Assembly (NCBI GenBank): GCA_009733775.1
Contig: WOGZ01000356.1
Coordinates: forward strand, 1-31,914
Direction: 5' to 3'
DNA: 31,914 bases
Source of the DNA: Alectoria sarmentosa
Taxonomy: Eukaryota; Ascomycota; Lecanoromycetes; Lecanorales; Parmeliaceae
Both the position numbers and the translations under genes were made by a program. The notes beneath the pieces were generated by a model. It did no database searches. It saw only the letters and a list, made by a program, of their open reading frames with translations, and was not told the origin of the DNA. Each line of letters starts with the position of its first letter. Position 1 is the first letter of the stretch. Below, piece by piece: positions 11,581-24,300 of this stretch.

Positions 11581-11670
11581 CTTCTGCGTGCATTTGACGG
11601 TCGTTTAAGCAAAAAATTGCGGGGGCGGTTGCAAGTTTTGCGCTCCCGCCAAAGGTTTTGCAAAAAGGAG
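11581..11670 (-). repeat. right terminal inverted repeat (90 bp)
   Basis: Mirror of the left TIR, ending GGTTTTGCAAAAAGGAG before the TA at 11671. Differences from the left copy are C/T or G/A in five of six cases. Confidence 0.85.
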
Positions 11671-11672
11671 TA

Positions 11673-12273
11673 TTCCACCACGCCCGAATTTAAGTTGCAA
11701 TCCTTTCAAAGTTAGCCAGTAAAACTAAAATCTGTTATTTCTTCCTGCAACTTTATCACATAGCCGCCTGTTGATCATATGCATAATATGACGCCGTGGG
11801 CCACTGAATGCGATGGAGGGTACGCTTCTACTCTGTCGTTCCTAATTTGATCTTTTTACGCATGACCATGCGGAGCTGAAGACTCTCTGCGCAATTGCTA
11901 AGCCCTTATCCGGATATCGCCCGAGACCTGCTTTTTGTAAATGCGCCTCGTGCCTCAAAATGTCCCTGTTGATAGAATATGGTGGGGAAGGCTGTGCACT
12001 AGAGAGCATCTTACTACACCGTCAATCTTTATAAGACTCTTCATTTCCCCGTCTCATAGACTTTATACCTTGTCAGGAAACCTACCCCATATTTCTAAGA
12101 AAGCCTTCGTTTGGTCTCTTTAAAGGTGAAGCCCTACAGAGTACATCTCGACGACCCGCAGCCACATTCTACTTGATTGGTACGTTGGTCCGGACTATTC
12201 TCTGACCTGTCCCACTGACTTGCTGAGAACCTACACAAGTAGATCGCTCTCTTCTCTTCCGGCGACCGCGGCA
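11673..12273. other. intergenic, 5' flank of the membrane-protein gene
   Basis: No gene recognised. Short frames only (for example at 11941-12123), without family resemblance. It probably carries the promoter of the downstream gene. Confidence 0.4.
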
Positions 12274-14724
12274 ATGCCTCTCCCTCAAGTCATGACACGC
12301 CCCCTGAAGCTGCTGCAGGACAGCAGTAAGACGCTATGCCGAGCTCTAGGTCTCAATGTTATCTTTTCCTTTTTTGTTTTTCTACGTCACAAGATGGTAG
12401 GGAAAGGATACACCGAGCCGACCAAAATCGCCATACGCAGGAGCCGGACAACCGCCTTACTGCGCACCCTGATCCACGTTATTCCCGTAGGTGTGGCCTT
12501 GTGGGAGATCGTGCTCAACTGGAACACCTACTTCGTAGGGTACGCTATATACAATCAGGCTTACTATCAATTTGGGGCCAAAGCGCATGAGATAGCTATT
12601 GAGGCTTCTCTATCCGCTGTTATCTTCTCGTACGTGAGATACGAGTTGATGCTTGGGGATGGTATACCATTCGGTGCACTTTTTTCCGGCCTTCAAGTAT
12701 CGCAAGCTAGTTACCTCTGGTCCATGGAGTTTTTGGGTACTGTTTCGTCGAGGACAATCTCTACGAAAAGAAAGCTACGTTTACTGTCTGTGGTTGCTGC
12801 ATCAATCTTCCTTGCCGCAATTAGCGGCCCATCGAGTGCCATCCTCCTGGTTCCCAGACTAGATTACTGGCCGGCTGGAAGCACCAACATTTAGATCAAC
12901 GTAACGTCGGATAGCCTTTGGCCAAGCCGGTTGGTATACCCGTTCTTTACTCTCAATGTATGCCAAATGGATGTTGATCATTTTCTAGCACCAATGCTTC
13001 TGAAGTGCCATTGCAATGCCTGAATGCAAGTATCTCGGAGGTTTACACTTATGCATGTCCGTTTCATGGATGGGAAGCGATTCAGGACTACATATACACT
13101 GGGTATAACGTTCTAGACCCTGAGTATTTGGCTTCAATTGGAGTGTTGAATCCTCCTAACTGGGTAGATGTGACCGGCCACGGCTCGCAACGCCGCCTAT
13201 TAATAGGCGCCGATTATGGCCAACCAGAAGGCTATGATCCGATCCCAATAATGGCAACCACACAACAATCAGTAGTCGCAGATACCTTGACTGAAACAGG
13301 AGACCTCTGGGTCAACGCGGTATCTAATATCACAACGAGCGGGCACGGCAGCGTGTTACAACGAGAAGATACAGTACACACCATCAGCAGCGGCTACCTT
13401 CAACCATACACTATGGCTTCATGTGCAAACGACGTCATTCGTGGTCCACAAGATGATACCGCGGTTGCCTTTCCACTTCCTCCGGCGGTTGAGCCAAGTC
13501 TGATGCTGAATCAAGCCAAATACAATGATTCAATATTGGACATCTATTCGTTCGTGTATCCTGGTATTACAAAGGATCAAATTCTTGACACCCCTGGCTC
13601 CCTCACAGAAAGTCGGCTCAAATGGGTCGAGCTACCACAAGACCCTTTCAACGGCTCTGCAATCGGCGCTGTCATCTTACTTCCTCGGTCAACTACGAAC
13701 TTAACGCAAGAGATTTTACTTTGCACCCTCGGCGCCGGCTGGGGTTCTACGTTGATAAACACTTCGTCATATGCTGGAGGTGTCACTTTCACGACGAGTC
13801 TTGTTGATCTGTCCGCCATTCCAAATCAGACTCCCTTTAATGAGAGCAGTCCTAATTTCAATGAGCTTTCCCAAGCGGAGAGTGCAGCGGGTGATAGTGT
13901 TTGCAATTATTACCTTCCTTACTTTCCTGAAAAGCCAGTGATCGTTACCGAGGCCTGGGCAAACTATATGAATCCTTTTATTCCGGCCTTAAACACAACT
14001 GTGATCGATGCTCTAATGTCTACCAATCAGCCTGTTGAAGAGTTGCTTTCTCAAAATCAAATTGTCGTAGCTAAGTGGGCCCTAGCTGGTCTTCTAGCCA
14101 ACGGTCTTGCAAGCATTGGCGCTACTGGCACACTTCAGGGAAACATCAAAACGGTCATGAAACCTGACGGTTCAAGCGAGTTGGATGGCAACTACTGGTT
14201 CTCCGGCAAGGGCAACGTTTTCACCGTTGATCCAGAGGAAAGCAAGGACTGGGTGAAGCTCCGAGTCGATTCAACCATCAATGGCTATGCCTATAACATC
14301 CGTGGTGCATCGCCGAAGGTCGCAATATCCTTCTTGCTTGTCTATTGTATCATCGCCCTTAGTCACGTTTTGTATGCCGGGATCTCAGGTAAGAATCGTC
14401 TTGATATCCTCATATTGAATCTTACTCAACGACCACTTAGGCATCTCCTCCACCTGCTGGGACTCCATTGGCGAAGTGACAGCACTGGCCATGAATTCCA
14501 CCCCCACCACCCTGCTGAAGAACACCTGTGCCGGTATCACAGAGCTAAATATCTTCAAGCTTCCCGTCCGCGTCTTCGCCATTCGCGACAGCGAAGGAGA
14601 CGGTGAGCACCTGGAACTTGTATTCGGAAATGTGGATGAGAAGAATGTGAAAGGTACCCCCATCAAGCCAAACAGGGTCTATGGGACGCTGCCCAAGATG
14701 GTCAAAGAAGAGAAGATCGAGTGA
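12274..14724 (+). pseudogene. large membrane glycoprotein gene with one premature TAG
   Basis: Exons 12274-12929, 12989-14388 and 14441-14724 (introns 59 and 52 bp) make a continuous 779-residue frame interrupted only by TAG at 12892-12894. The context (STNI-stop-INVTSDSLWPS) strongly suggests a former Trp (TGG to TAG). The N-terminal third has several hydrophobic segments and the motif IAIRRSRTTALLRTLIHVIP. The centre is a long ectodomain with many N-x-S/T sites. A last membrane span (VAISFLLVYCIIALSHVLYA) precedes a tail with GISSTCWDSIGEVTALAMNS and NVDEKNVKGTPIKPNRVYG. I recall this as a widespread uncharacterised Pezizomycotina family. Translation could also start at ATG 12394. The rest of the frame is intact, so the break is recent, a read-through site or a base error. 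Function unknown. Confidence 0.7.
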
Positions 14725-15300
14725 GTTTGTGAGAAGGAGACGGAACCCAGACCAAGGGAAGGAATGAGGGCGTGCGTACGAAAAAGGGGGAAGGGTGGGG
14801 AACACCTGAACGGTACTTGAAGTTCTCTTTTCCTACCGGGTTGAAATCTTGACTTTCGTGCTGGGTCTAATCGTTGAAGCAGAAGATGGGACTCTCGTGA
14901 CAGCATTTGCCATGTTTTCATTTTCACAACTTACGAATCCGCGCTCGAGATATAGATTTCGTCACGACACCTTCTCTCTGAACTGATTAGCAATCAACCC
15001 AATCACACCCCTACTTCTTTTCAAACAGCGCAGCCCCAAACCTCCCGCCCAACCATCTTGTCCATGGTAGCGGCACGTCATCTCAGCCTCCTCCCAGCAA
15101 CCGTCTCTGACTGCATCCTAACCCTTCACTCACCACCAAGAACAAACTGCACTCCGCCAACCAATCATATACATAGTTCTTTTCAACGCCAACCTCTCGT
15201 CACACATGGCTCAATCATTTCCGAAATAGAGACCCGCTCACAGACACCGCTCTCCAAACCCCCCAATATCCATTCCTAAGGAAAACAAACAAAATCTACG
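14725..15300. other. intergenic, 3' flank of the membrane-protein gene
   Basis: No gene recognised. The sequence grades into C-rich, CT-rich DNA. Confidence 0.4.
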
Positions 15301-16640
15301 ACATGTCTCAAACAGAAAAATCATATGCACCTGAGTCATCCTCTCCCAACCCAACCCAACTTAACCCAGCCCAACCCAGAAAAACAAATTCCAGCATGCA
15401 CAGCCTCCTTCGCACGCATCGCTATTCCCTCATCCTGCGCCTTCTTTCACTCATCATTCAATCTTTCAATCTCTCTCTCTCTCTGCTCAAACACCCGATA
15501 CGTCACTTTATTTAACCCCCTTGGATCGATGCCGCACAAAACCCTTCTTCCTCACGGCCATTCTTCTCTAGGAAACGCGAAGGCGCTGGATGCCCACACA
15601 CACATTTTCCCCCAGAATGATCCTGGAAATCCCAACCCCATCTTCCCCAAGCGCAACTCACCCCACCCCAGCCCCACACCCCCACAAAATAACCCTTCTC
15701 CCATCCTCCTCATCCTCCCACTCCCACTCCCACTCCCATCCTCCGACTCCGACTCCCACTCCTCTTCCTCACTCCCACTCCCACTCCCCCTCCTCCCCCC
15801 TCCATTGGACCTAATCTCCTTCCCCACCCGTCCTCTACTATCCCCATCCCCGTCCCCATTTATCCCACCCCTGCTCTCCCCTCCATCACCATCAACATCA
15901 TCCCGTTCCTCCCACCGCACAGATCCCTCATCGTTTACCCCCTTTTCACCATCATTACGAGTTTACCCGTGCACCCACCCGGGTGCTGAAGTTTTGCTGT
16001 CAAGTACATATTTGGGGCGTGAGTGAGTGAGTGAGTGAGTGGGTGGTTAGGTGTTTCTAGGAATTGGTGGTGGTTGTGAGTCATTAAGTGTGGGGAGGGG
16101 GGAGGAAGGGGCATGCGTCTTGACGGGCGTTTGTGGGAGGCTTCACGGAAGCTGGGTTTGAGCTCCGGTATATCTGTCTACGAGAGCTACAATGGGAGGA
16201 GGCCAGAGGGGAGGTACGTATGAGTCGTAAATCTAGGTAGGGTGAAGGCGGTTGTCTGTGTGCTAGGAGGCTCAAGTGAGGTGAAGCCGGTTGTCTAGGT
16301 GCGAGTAGGCTCAAGGGATGCAGATTTGTGGTCAGTCGCAGGGCCGGAGAAGGCGGGTGTGTAGGCCATCTTGATGCCATGGGCTTAAATAGAGATGGTA
16401 GGCACCCCATCCCTCTGACGAACTCGACGTATTCACCCTTGATATACCCTCACGGAAAGGAGAGAAATGTTTCTTCTCTCCAAAGTCGCCAGAACGACCA
16501 TCGCCTCCCACTCCACTCCATCCCCGAACCGCCTCCAGATCCACATCTCCCTCAATCTCCCCCTTCCCCCTTTTTCCCATCCCCCAATCACCCCATAACC
16601 CCATCACCCCACCCCACCCCACCCCACCCCTCCCACCCAC
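15300..16640. repeat. pyrimidine-rich low-complexity tract
   Basis: The plus strand is strongly C+T-rich over most of this stretch. It includes CCCAA runs near 15349-15376, CTCCCA hexamer repeats around 15716-15800, a GAGT microsatellite at about 16019-16041 (about five units, opposite skew) and ACCCC repeats at about 16606-16630. The frames it opens (for example 15325-16026) are Pro/Ser-rich artefacts of the composition. It lies downstream of two convergent genes, so it is an intergenic spacer. Confidence 0.6.
16019..16041 (+). repeat. GAGT tetranucleotide microsatellite
   Basis: About five perfect GAGT units followed by a GGGT variant. Likely length-variable. Confidence 0.8.
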
Positions 16641-17671
16641 TCAGCAAACATCCACAGCATTAATCCCGCAATGGCTCTGAAACGGCAACATGACATAACT
16701 CGGATACAATGGATCGACCGGCAACCCCGTGGCCGAAGTATTAGACGCGCCGGCGCTGGGGAAAACCTTCAGATTGACGCCGCCGGCATTGAAAACGGGT
16801 CCTGCGCAATACTGATTGATGACGCTGGTGATTTGTTTTTGGCACCGTTCGAATGATGGAGGCGGCGCGCCGTTTTTGGGTAGCCTGTGGATGGGGGTTC
16901 GCTATTAGTGATGTTGTTGTTCTTGTTATGTGAGAGCAGGGGGGGGGGGGGGGGGGGGTCGTAAAACGGTAGCGAGAACCAGCGCTTCCAAGACAAGACC
17001 ACATTTAAGACTCGTCTCGCGACTCTCATCTCGTATCTAAGCAAGGAAATTGGGACCACCCACCAATAACCAAAAGTGCAATTCCCATCCTGCGTCGTCC
17101 AAACCCACGTATCCGTCCGCTGATACCCCGTCCCATACAGCCCAGAAATCTGATCGCACATCGTAATCGACGAATCCGCACAGGTGCTCTGCTCGAGCGT
17201 ATACCCGGACCCATCATTCGCACACTGCACGCCATAAGCGCTCGGCTGGCCCAGATCCGCCACGCTGACGTTCGCATGACACGTCGACAAGCTGCCCGGC
17301 GCCTGGCCGGTCGGAGGGCCGCAGGGGTCCGGGTTTGCAGCGACGAGGGTGCCGGCGCTGATGCCTGCGCTGTTTTGCGCGGCCTCGAGGGCTTGAGCGG
17401 CGCTGGCTGCGGTTGAGGCGGTGGCTGATTCCGCTGCTGCGGCGATTGCGGCGGCGGCGGAGAAGGGTTGGGTGGAGGGTTTGGAGGGGTCGGGGAGGCA
17501 TTCTTGGTCTCCGTCGACGATTTCCTTCTTGGTGAGTTTTTCCGATGGGGAGAGAACCGGGCAGTTTTCGCGGGGAGCGAGGTTGGAGCGTTTGGCGGGC
17601 GCGAGACGGGATGCGTGGCTGAAGGTGGAGAGGGTGAGGAGGATGGAGAAGAGGGTTAGGGTAGGCTGCAT
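16641..17671 (-). CDS. Cys-rich secreted protein
   Basis: Exon 1 is 17671-17064 and exon 2 is 16884-16641, joined across a 179-bp intron with donor GTGGGT and acceptor CACAG. This gives 283 aa. A signal peptide opens the protein (MQPTLTLFSILLTLSTFSHA). Residues about 70-100 are Ala-rich (AAAAIAAAAESATASTAASA). The mature part has about twelve Cys (NCP, QECL, DPCG, STCH, VQCA, STCAD, MCDQ, NCTF, RCQK, QYCAG, SHCG and the final DVC), which suggests six disulfides, plus N-glycosylation sites. Reading through the intron gives an open but Pro/Arg-rich sequence and loses the conserved-looking Cys end, so the spliced form is preferred. Family not firmly recognised; an effector-like or carbohydrate-binding role is possible. 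Confidence 0.7.
16939..16958 (+). repeat. 20-bp poly-G run within an intron
   Basis: Twenty consecutive G on the plus strand (poly-C in the transcript) inside the 179-bp intron of the Cys-rich secreted protein gene. Its length in any assembly is unreliable, but being intronic it does not affect the reading frame. Confidence 0.9.
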
Positions 17672-18334
17672 TTTGAAAGCCTGTGAAATTGGATTGTTGT
17701 GAGGATGTGAGATAAAGGTGCCAGATAGACCAGATAGTGAGGGATGGAAGCGGAGGGCAAGGGGCGAATTGATGAAATTGGTGAAGAGTGAGGTGGAAAG
17801 AGGAACGAAGGCGACTCTCACAACGGATGTAAATGTCCTCTTACCTAGTAGTCAGTTGCTTTTTTGGCGGATGAAGCAGACGTCATGTCGCGCAAGATGA
17901 GAGATGAAGGTTCGAACCGCGGCTGTATCTACCGTCCGGAAGAGGTTGCGCGTGGGCGCATGGAGATAAAACTCCCAACGAAACAAGCCAAGTTCGAAGA
18001 CAGAACATGGCTTTTGATGTGAAAGGTTGAATGCCATCTGAAACTGAGGAAATGCATGTGGAGATTAGTAGTTCTGAAACATCAGTAGTAGGATACTGAA
18101 AACTTCGCTGATAGAGTTGGTACTGCATCTCTTGCTTGACAGTAATGTTGTCGTAACCCCTTAGACGAGAGGGCGGTGTCCTCTGTACTATATAGCGAAC
18201 AAGCTTTGAAATCATGGGGCGAAGAATCTTGTTGCTACGGCTTCGTAGAGCACCCTATCAGACATGACTCGTGTCCAAGTACAGCCACTCCTCGGCCCTC
18301 ATCGTTCACAGCATCGGTCAGACGATCGCATTTC
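17672..18334. other. intergenic between two minus-strand genes
   Basis: The 3' flank of the helicase gene and promoter of the secreted-protein gene. No recognisable coding sequence. A GGTTCGAACC palindrome at about 17910-17920 resembles a tRNA B box but no tRNA fold surrounds it. Confidence 0.4.
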
Positions 18335-21300
18335 CTAGGTACACTTGCGGAATGCCGCATCAAGCATCTTCCTCGTCTCCAACATGCCCTGCTCAATCTC
18401 CACGACAACATTTTCTGCATCTTTCATGGCATTTTCCAGCACAGACAGTACACCCAGCTTCACCAATTCGGCCACGTACTCATCGGACATACTGTCTTCA
18501 GCCTTTTTCAACAAGGGCTCGACCTCCCTATTTCGCCCTAAGACAACATCAACAGACTCAAACACCCTCACGCTTACTTCTACGTTAGAAACACATGCCA
18601 TCGCATCCTTCTGTAATCTCGACAGTAGCTCTCGCGCGGTACCCAACCTCAGAGTCAATGACACACCCTTCCAAACGAGTTGTTTTCGGATGGCTTTTCG
18701 ATCTTGAAGTGTCATTGCAGCCGGACATTGAGCGCTTATGTTGAAAAGACGGGCGGCAGCTCGACACTCTGGTAGCGAGATATAAGAACGGCGGCGTTTG
18801 ACCTTGGGAAAGCAAGATAGCCAGAATTGCTTGATCCTGGCTACGGCATCTTTTTCTGCCTGTGTGTACTCTTGCGGACTATCGATAGAAGTGGAGAGAG
18901 ATGGGTCGACTAAGACTTCGGCATGCGCTGATTTATGCGTAAGGGTGCATAAATGATCGAATGGGAAAGTCTTCACACCAGGCTGACCCTCAATATCCGA
19001 GAAGACACGGCCAATTCTACTATCCTTGACGATCACTACCAGAGCGTCTTTGCTGTTGTACTTTAAGAGTGAGGGCGCAAGCTTCTGAATCAGTCCCCCA
19101 GGGGTATTTTTTTGGCGTTGAATTACTTGAATGATATCAAATGCAAAGACCTGGCGCACGTGTCAGTGTTCGAGAAAATGAGGAAAATTTTCCTGGGGAC
19201 GAACTTCTTTCGCACTGATCCAAACTTGACTCGGCACAGGAGACGTGGCCGCGATGCTGGCTATTAAGATAGCCACCAATTCTGCATTCCGCCTCTGTAA
19301 GGGTAAAGCTTCATGAGTTGTGCCGCTGCATGTTAGAGTGATCTTCGACGGAGATTGATTCAGGCGGCGGAGTAAACGACAGAAGCCCGTTGTCAATTCA
19401 GTTAGGCATTGTTGATATCTGTAAATTTCATCAAACCCTCGCTGCTCTGGCGAATGTGCAGCCATGTTCATGGATGGGTGATAGAGGTTGATCCAAGATT
19501 GTGTAAGAACACAGGAGGTTACGCAGGTCTTCAGTATCTGCTCGGTATGATCAGTATATGCTTATTCGAGGGTTGGAGAGCTATGTGACGGTACCAGATA
19601 GGTTGCCAGAGACTCACACACTGCCGTGAAAGAATGCAGGGTTGCGAATGTTCTAATCTTGTGATTATCGAGATCGCGAAGGAACAGTACAAGATTGTTC
19701 CGCTGTCCTGTATTAGCGAGACCCTAAATCGCTCTAAGAGAAGACATACGAAGACTGAAGCGCTCTGACCTTCAGGGTTCAGCGTCAACACGTTCAGTAC
19801 ACCTAAATGGCGTTGCGTTGACCATCGACGGTTGAGCAGTAATCTGTGCGACAAAGCTTGGAAAAGACGGATTCTTACGGTTGAGCCTGCCCAAATTAGA
19901 TTCTGCTCAAAAAACCTAGGACTGCAAATATACCAAAGGCCTCTGCAATCTGCATCTGTTCTAGCAAAGAGGTGAAGTCGCTCCGCTCCTTCCATTCTAT
20001 TCCGAGTCTAAAGTAGAGCAGTTCTTCAAGGGAAGAGCGAACGACCAAGGATTTGTTGCCACATAATAGCTCTGTCCGTGTTTTCGTGATGGCTGAAGTA
20101 CTCTGTTCTGTAGCAGATAAGAAGGTAAGCTCCCGCAGAAGCCGTTCCAACCAGTGTCGGCGAATGCCTAGGTATTTCTTTTGGAAGGTTGTACTCATGA
20201 CGCGACGATAGTACAACGTCGCCAAATCGCAGAAAAAGTTGTTCACTTGCAGCATGTCCTCGAGGATGCGTGAACAGTCGTCTTGGCTCAAGTGTTCGTG
20301 GAGTTTCTGGCAATTGTGCCGTTTGCAGACTCCTGTTGTCAGATGATGTGAGCAGCGTACCCGCCATTTCGAGTTCCACAGCACTTTCATTCTGGAGTCT
20401 AAGGCCAGTATCGTGGACGCAACTTTATCGAGAACCCATTTCTTCGCAACCTGAGGGACGTTGGTATTGCTGAGGTCGGTCAAAGTCTTGTGAAATGGAG
20501 ACCAAGGTAACAGAACATACTGTTCCTGGGAGTCGCCGAGAGTCCAGATACCAGTGAGAACAAATACGACTGATTGCGCATGTTTTTCATTCTTGAGGAC
20601 AAGATCCTTGACAATGCCAATAGCGTGTTGCATCATTTGAAAAGGTATGTCGTCAAGCTTGGATATTCGAGGGACTGCAGTTGCATCAGTCATCTTCTGA
20701 AGAGTCAAAATCTCCCTGACTACAGTATCATCCGTATCGGTCAACCTTTGAGGGGCGTTGGAGCCCTTATCGCCGTAGGTACGATAGCTAGCTTCCCACT
20801 GCTCAATTTTATGTTTTATCGTGGGTGTCAAGTAATGGGAATGCGATTTGAAAGCTGCTGCAAGATCCTGCTTGAGCTTCCTATTCATCTGGCCAGTCCA
20901 GACGTAGTCCAACAATTTCAAGAGTTCTGGTTCTGAAACTCCAGCAGAAGACAGCAACAGGTTCTTGGAAAGAACAAGGCTTAGAGCTTTTTCTAACTGA
21001 CCTGTCCTTGAAAATAGGTCATAAAGCTCTTTATGCCTCTTTTGGTCAGTGTATATTTCAACCAGCTGGTCATTCATACCGTACTCAAGGAAGCAAGCTT
21101 CTTGTTGATCTGGAGATCCGAGAAGGCTGATCGCATGCTTCCGGCACCCGGGCGAAATCTTGTTCTGCTTGAGTAAGAGCTTGCAGAGGAGACGGTAGCC
21201 TCGGAGAGTATCGGAGGGAATGCTCTGATTGTGCTCGTCTACATAGGAGACCAGTTCATCGTAGTTGCTTCCTTGCCGAAGCGAGGCCGCGGCTTCGCTG

Positions 21301-24300
21301 TGATGCCGGAGTCTATGGTGACATTCAGCGGCTTTGATATGGAGACGAGCGTCAGTAAACAGCGAAGCAGCTCGTATGTACTGTTTGCACTGAAACCACT
21401 TTTCGGCTGCCTCTTCAAGCTCTCCCATCGTTATGAGGACTCTGACCGCGTCACCGACCAGTTTCGCCTTCGAGAAGTATTCGATTGCCATTCTCATATT
21501 TCGAGCGCACCCTTCGATGTCATTTTTCGCATCGCATAGTTTCCCTGCTTCTTCCTTCAGAAAACCTAGCGCCTTTGTCTCTCCTTGTGAATCTCCGGCT
21601 CGACGGAAGGCCATGAGTGCCTCTTTGAACATACACTTCCGCAAGAGTTCGTTAGCTCTCTGGAACCATGCCTCAGGACCCACGGATGTACTTGGGCGGA
21701 GCATTTCAACACTCATGGCGAAATTATTGTAATCAGGTCGGGTGACTTCAACCAGTGGACCCGAGGAACCCTGAGTGAGCAATTTCAGAACCGATGCTGA
21801 TGTTGGCTCGGAGCCTTCGACAATGGAAAGTTGGCTGCGAGCTCTTGTTATGGCGACGTACAAGTGCTTTAGCTCTGAGCACATTGCACCGTGCTTCGTT
21901 GAGTCGAAACCATCCACATTTTCTTTCAGAGCAATTAAGCTCCTCACTCCTGCCTGATCTGGACACTCTGAGAAGAAATTCCACAGGATCACATCATCGA
22001 ATTCCATGCCCTTACTCTCAAGGATAGTGAGGATCAGCGCAACGTCTCCGACTTGGTCTTGAAGACTTGTCTTCGATCTTGTGTCACGAACAAGAATGAC
22101 TTGCTCCGCACCAAAGTCAGCAGAGCGCTTGGAAAAACTGCTGGAACCGATATTGCTTGATTGGAGGATACCAACATCACAGCCAAGAAATAGGACAGGC
22201 TTTGGTCCACTGAGATTTCCAACCTCCGGGTCCAGCTTGTCTACTGTTTCCGGAAAACCCTTCCATATCATGCCCATGACCAGTGACGCAAGAGCCAGAA
22301 TTCCTTGGTGTGATCGATAGTTCTTGGACAGCGTAAACATCTGAGGTTCCGCGAGCTCGGTTTGCTTAGTAGAAGCGCTAGTTTCTGCGAAATGCTCATG
22401 GAAAAGCCTTTTGATATCCGAAAAACGGAAAGTAGAGTCGTGAGATATGGCTTGTGCTGTGTCACCCGCAAAATGGAAACCACGACCGTCCTTAAGGAAA
22501 CTTAAGAAGAGCTCAATATCAAGAACTCGGTGATCCTGAATCTCGTCGATGTAGACCTCGTCGAAAGTCGATCGAAGAAGCTGATACAACGACGGATCCC
22601 GGCGCACTTCCCTTAACATTTTCACCACACGATCAACATAGTCAACGTCACCCCGTTCGATCTTCAGCTTCTCATACAGACCGAAAATATCATAGACACA
22701 CGATCGCTCGGCCTCTGATACAAAAGTGGGCGCCATACGGCAGCTTCGCGTCAAGTATTCTTCGCGAGAAATTGGGGCAAGAGACTCTCGTGAGAAGACG
22801 GAGCCTTTGATCGCTCCCATGATTTCAGCGAAGACTAGGTTGACTGACATGTCTTTGGTAAGAGCGTGGGAAAACCTCGGCCAGTACTCCACTTTGAAGG
22901 CGTAAAAGTCAATTGGCTGGTGTTGGTGCCGACGCTTTGTGCTCGGGACTCCATGAATTTTGTGACTGGGGGTCTCCTCCAAATTGGAGAAATTCTGGCG
23001 ATCCAACTCGATAGCTGTGTTCTCTAGGATTTGTAAGAAGCGGTCGAATGTGCAAATCAGAGGGAATGACTGGTCTCGCAGTGTAAGCACATTATCACTC
23101 TCGGAGTCTTCTTCTATGGTCATCGATAGTAAATGTTCCTCCGCTTCGAACGACTTTGAGCCAAATGACTTGGACAACAATGTCTCGATCAATCGCCGCG
23201 TGTAAGCTTCAAGTTTGTCTGCCAAAAAACTGGATCGCGTAAGTAGCACCTAGTCCTAATCAGCAGCAGAAAATAGTAACGCAATCATTGCAGAGCTAAC
23301 CTGACGAACTGGCCTCTCGTCCAAGACCGCCTTGCTGGCCAAGAACTTGCCGACCAACTTGAACACTAGACAAGTTGTTTTGCCTGTGCCACTGCGACCT
23401 AATACCAGACTCGCTGTCTGGAAGTGAGTGATCACTCGAGTCTCCTCCTTGGACAAATCGAAGGGGAACTCAGCAGCAAGATCATTATTGAGAATGGAAC
23501 GGATGACTGGTTCAGTGAGTGCGTAGAATTTGTTGGCCATGTCTATTGTGTCCTGGTCCACCGTCCCAACATCAAGTTCGGCTGATGGCTTCCCTGGTCT
23601 GGCCGATTGAAGAGTGTAATCATCGAAACGAGCTGGGATTTGCTTTCCGTCAAGAATGGAGGGACGTTGGCGACAGCGACGGATAATCTCATCTGTGTAG
23701 CTCCCTTGGAGGTGAGTTACCCGGTCAAGAGCTTTCGAAGTCGCATCCTTATTGCCAACTTCCCACACAATGATAACCTGCTGTGGTAGCTCCATATCTC
23801 CAGCAATGCCTATAGCCACCTGCCACAAGATGGAAATATTTTGCCCACATTTGGTACTTGCAAGTGGCACTTTGAGGCGTTCCCTTTGACCGTCGGATCC
23901 GGCAAGGCTGGACTTGCAGCATCCAGAAGCCAAGTCAGTCAATTTCTCTTTCACCGGGCTAAAAAGACTAAGGCGACTCATTCTCTGGATGCTCTTGAGT
24001 GCCGGTCCCGATAGGAGTACCTTCCATACCCCAACAGCTTTGCCCAGGATATCGATAGATAGTTTTGAAACGACTGCAATACTCTGATCGTGGTTCTCTG
24101 CGTTCGTACTTCGAGGTGTGGATCCTAATGCAGGAATACAGCGCTTGCAAGGAAAGCTTGTTGCGATCGAGCGAAGAATTGCGGGGATCTTGTTACTTCT
24201 GATAATCTCAATGTGGTTCTGGACCATGCGACGTGATTTTGGTTCTGACAGATCAAAGGTCTCCAACATTACCTTGAGATAATCGTCGAGAGTAGAGAAA

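Larger units (their letters stand above)
9427..11670. mobile_element. AT-rich foldback element with long TIRs, non-autonomous
   Basis: A 2244-bp unit is bounded by 90-bp terminal inverted repeats (9427-9516 and 11581-11670) and flanked on both sides by TA (9425-9426 and 11671-11672), the target duplication typical of Tc1/mariner elements. The interior is extremely AT-rich and lacks any reading frame above about 60 codons. Inner blocks also pair: about 10130-10250 matches the reverse complement of about 11340-11480, so most of the element could fold into one imperfect hairpin. The left arm is longer by about 500 bp. Five of the six TIR mismatches are transitions, which fits RIP. I infer a transposed, non-coding element mobilised by a transposase elsewhere. 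No transposase remnant is visible. Confidence 0.75.

Noticed and set aside
15325..16026. 233-aa open frame, Pro/Ser-rich
   Set aside because: It is an artefact of the pyrimidine-rich repeats. All plus frames there look Pro/Ser/Thr-rich and none shows a domain or exon signals.
16769..17821. 350-aa unspliced version of the Cys-rich secreted protein
   Set aside because: It reads through a 179-bp intron with a poly-C run and starts upstream of the signal peptide. The spliced form with a Cys-containing end and start at 17671 is more coherent.
17905..17925. GGTTCGAACC palindrome resembling a tRNA B box
   Set aside because: No A box, acceptor stem or anticodon arm around it on either strand.
19887..19933. 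Apparent one-base frameshift in a six-T run of the helicase gene (FAVLGFLSR versus RFFEQNLIWAGS)
   Set aside because: A 47-bp intron with donor GTATAT, branch CTAAT and acceptor GGCAG spans the run and restores a smooth frame, so no frameshift is needed.
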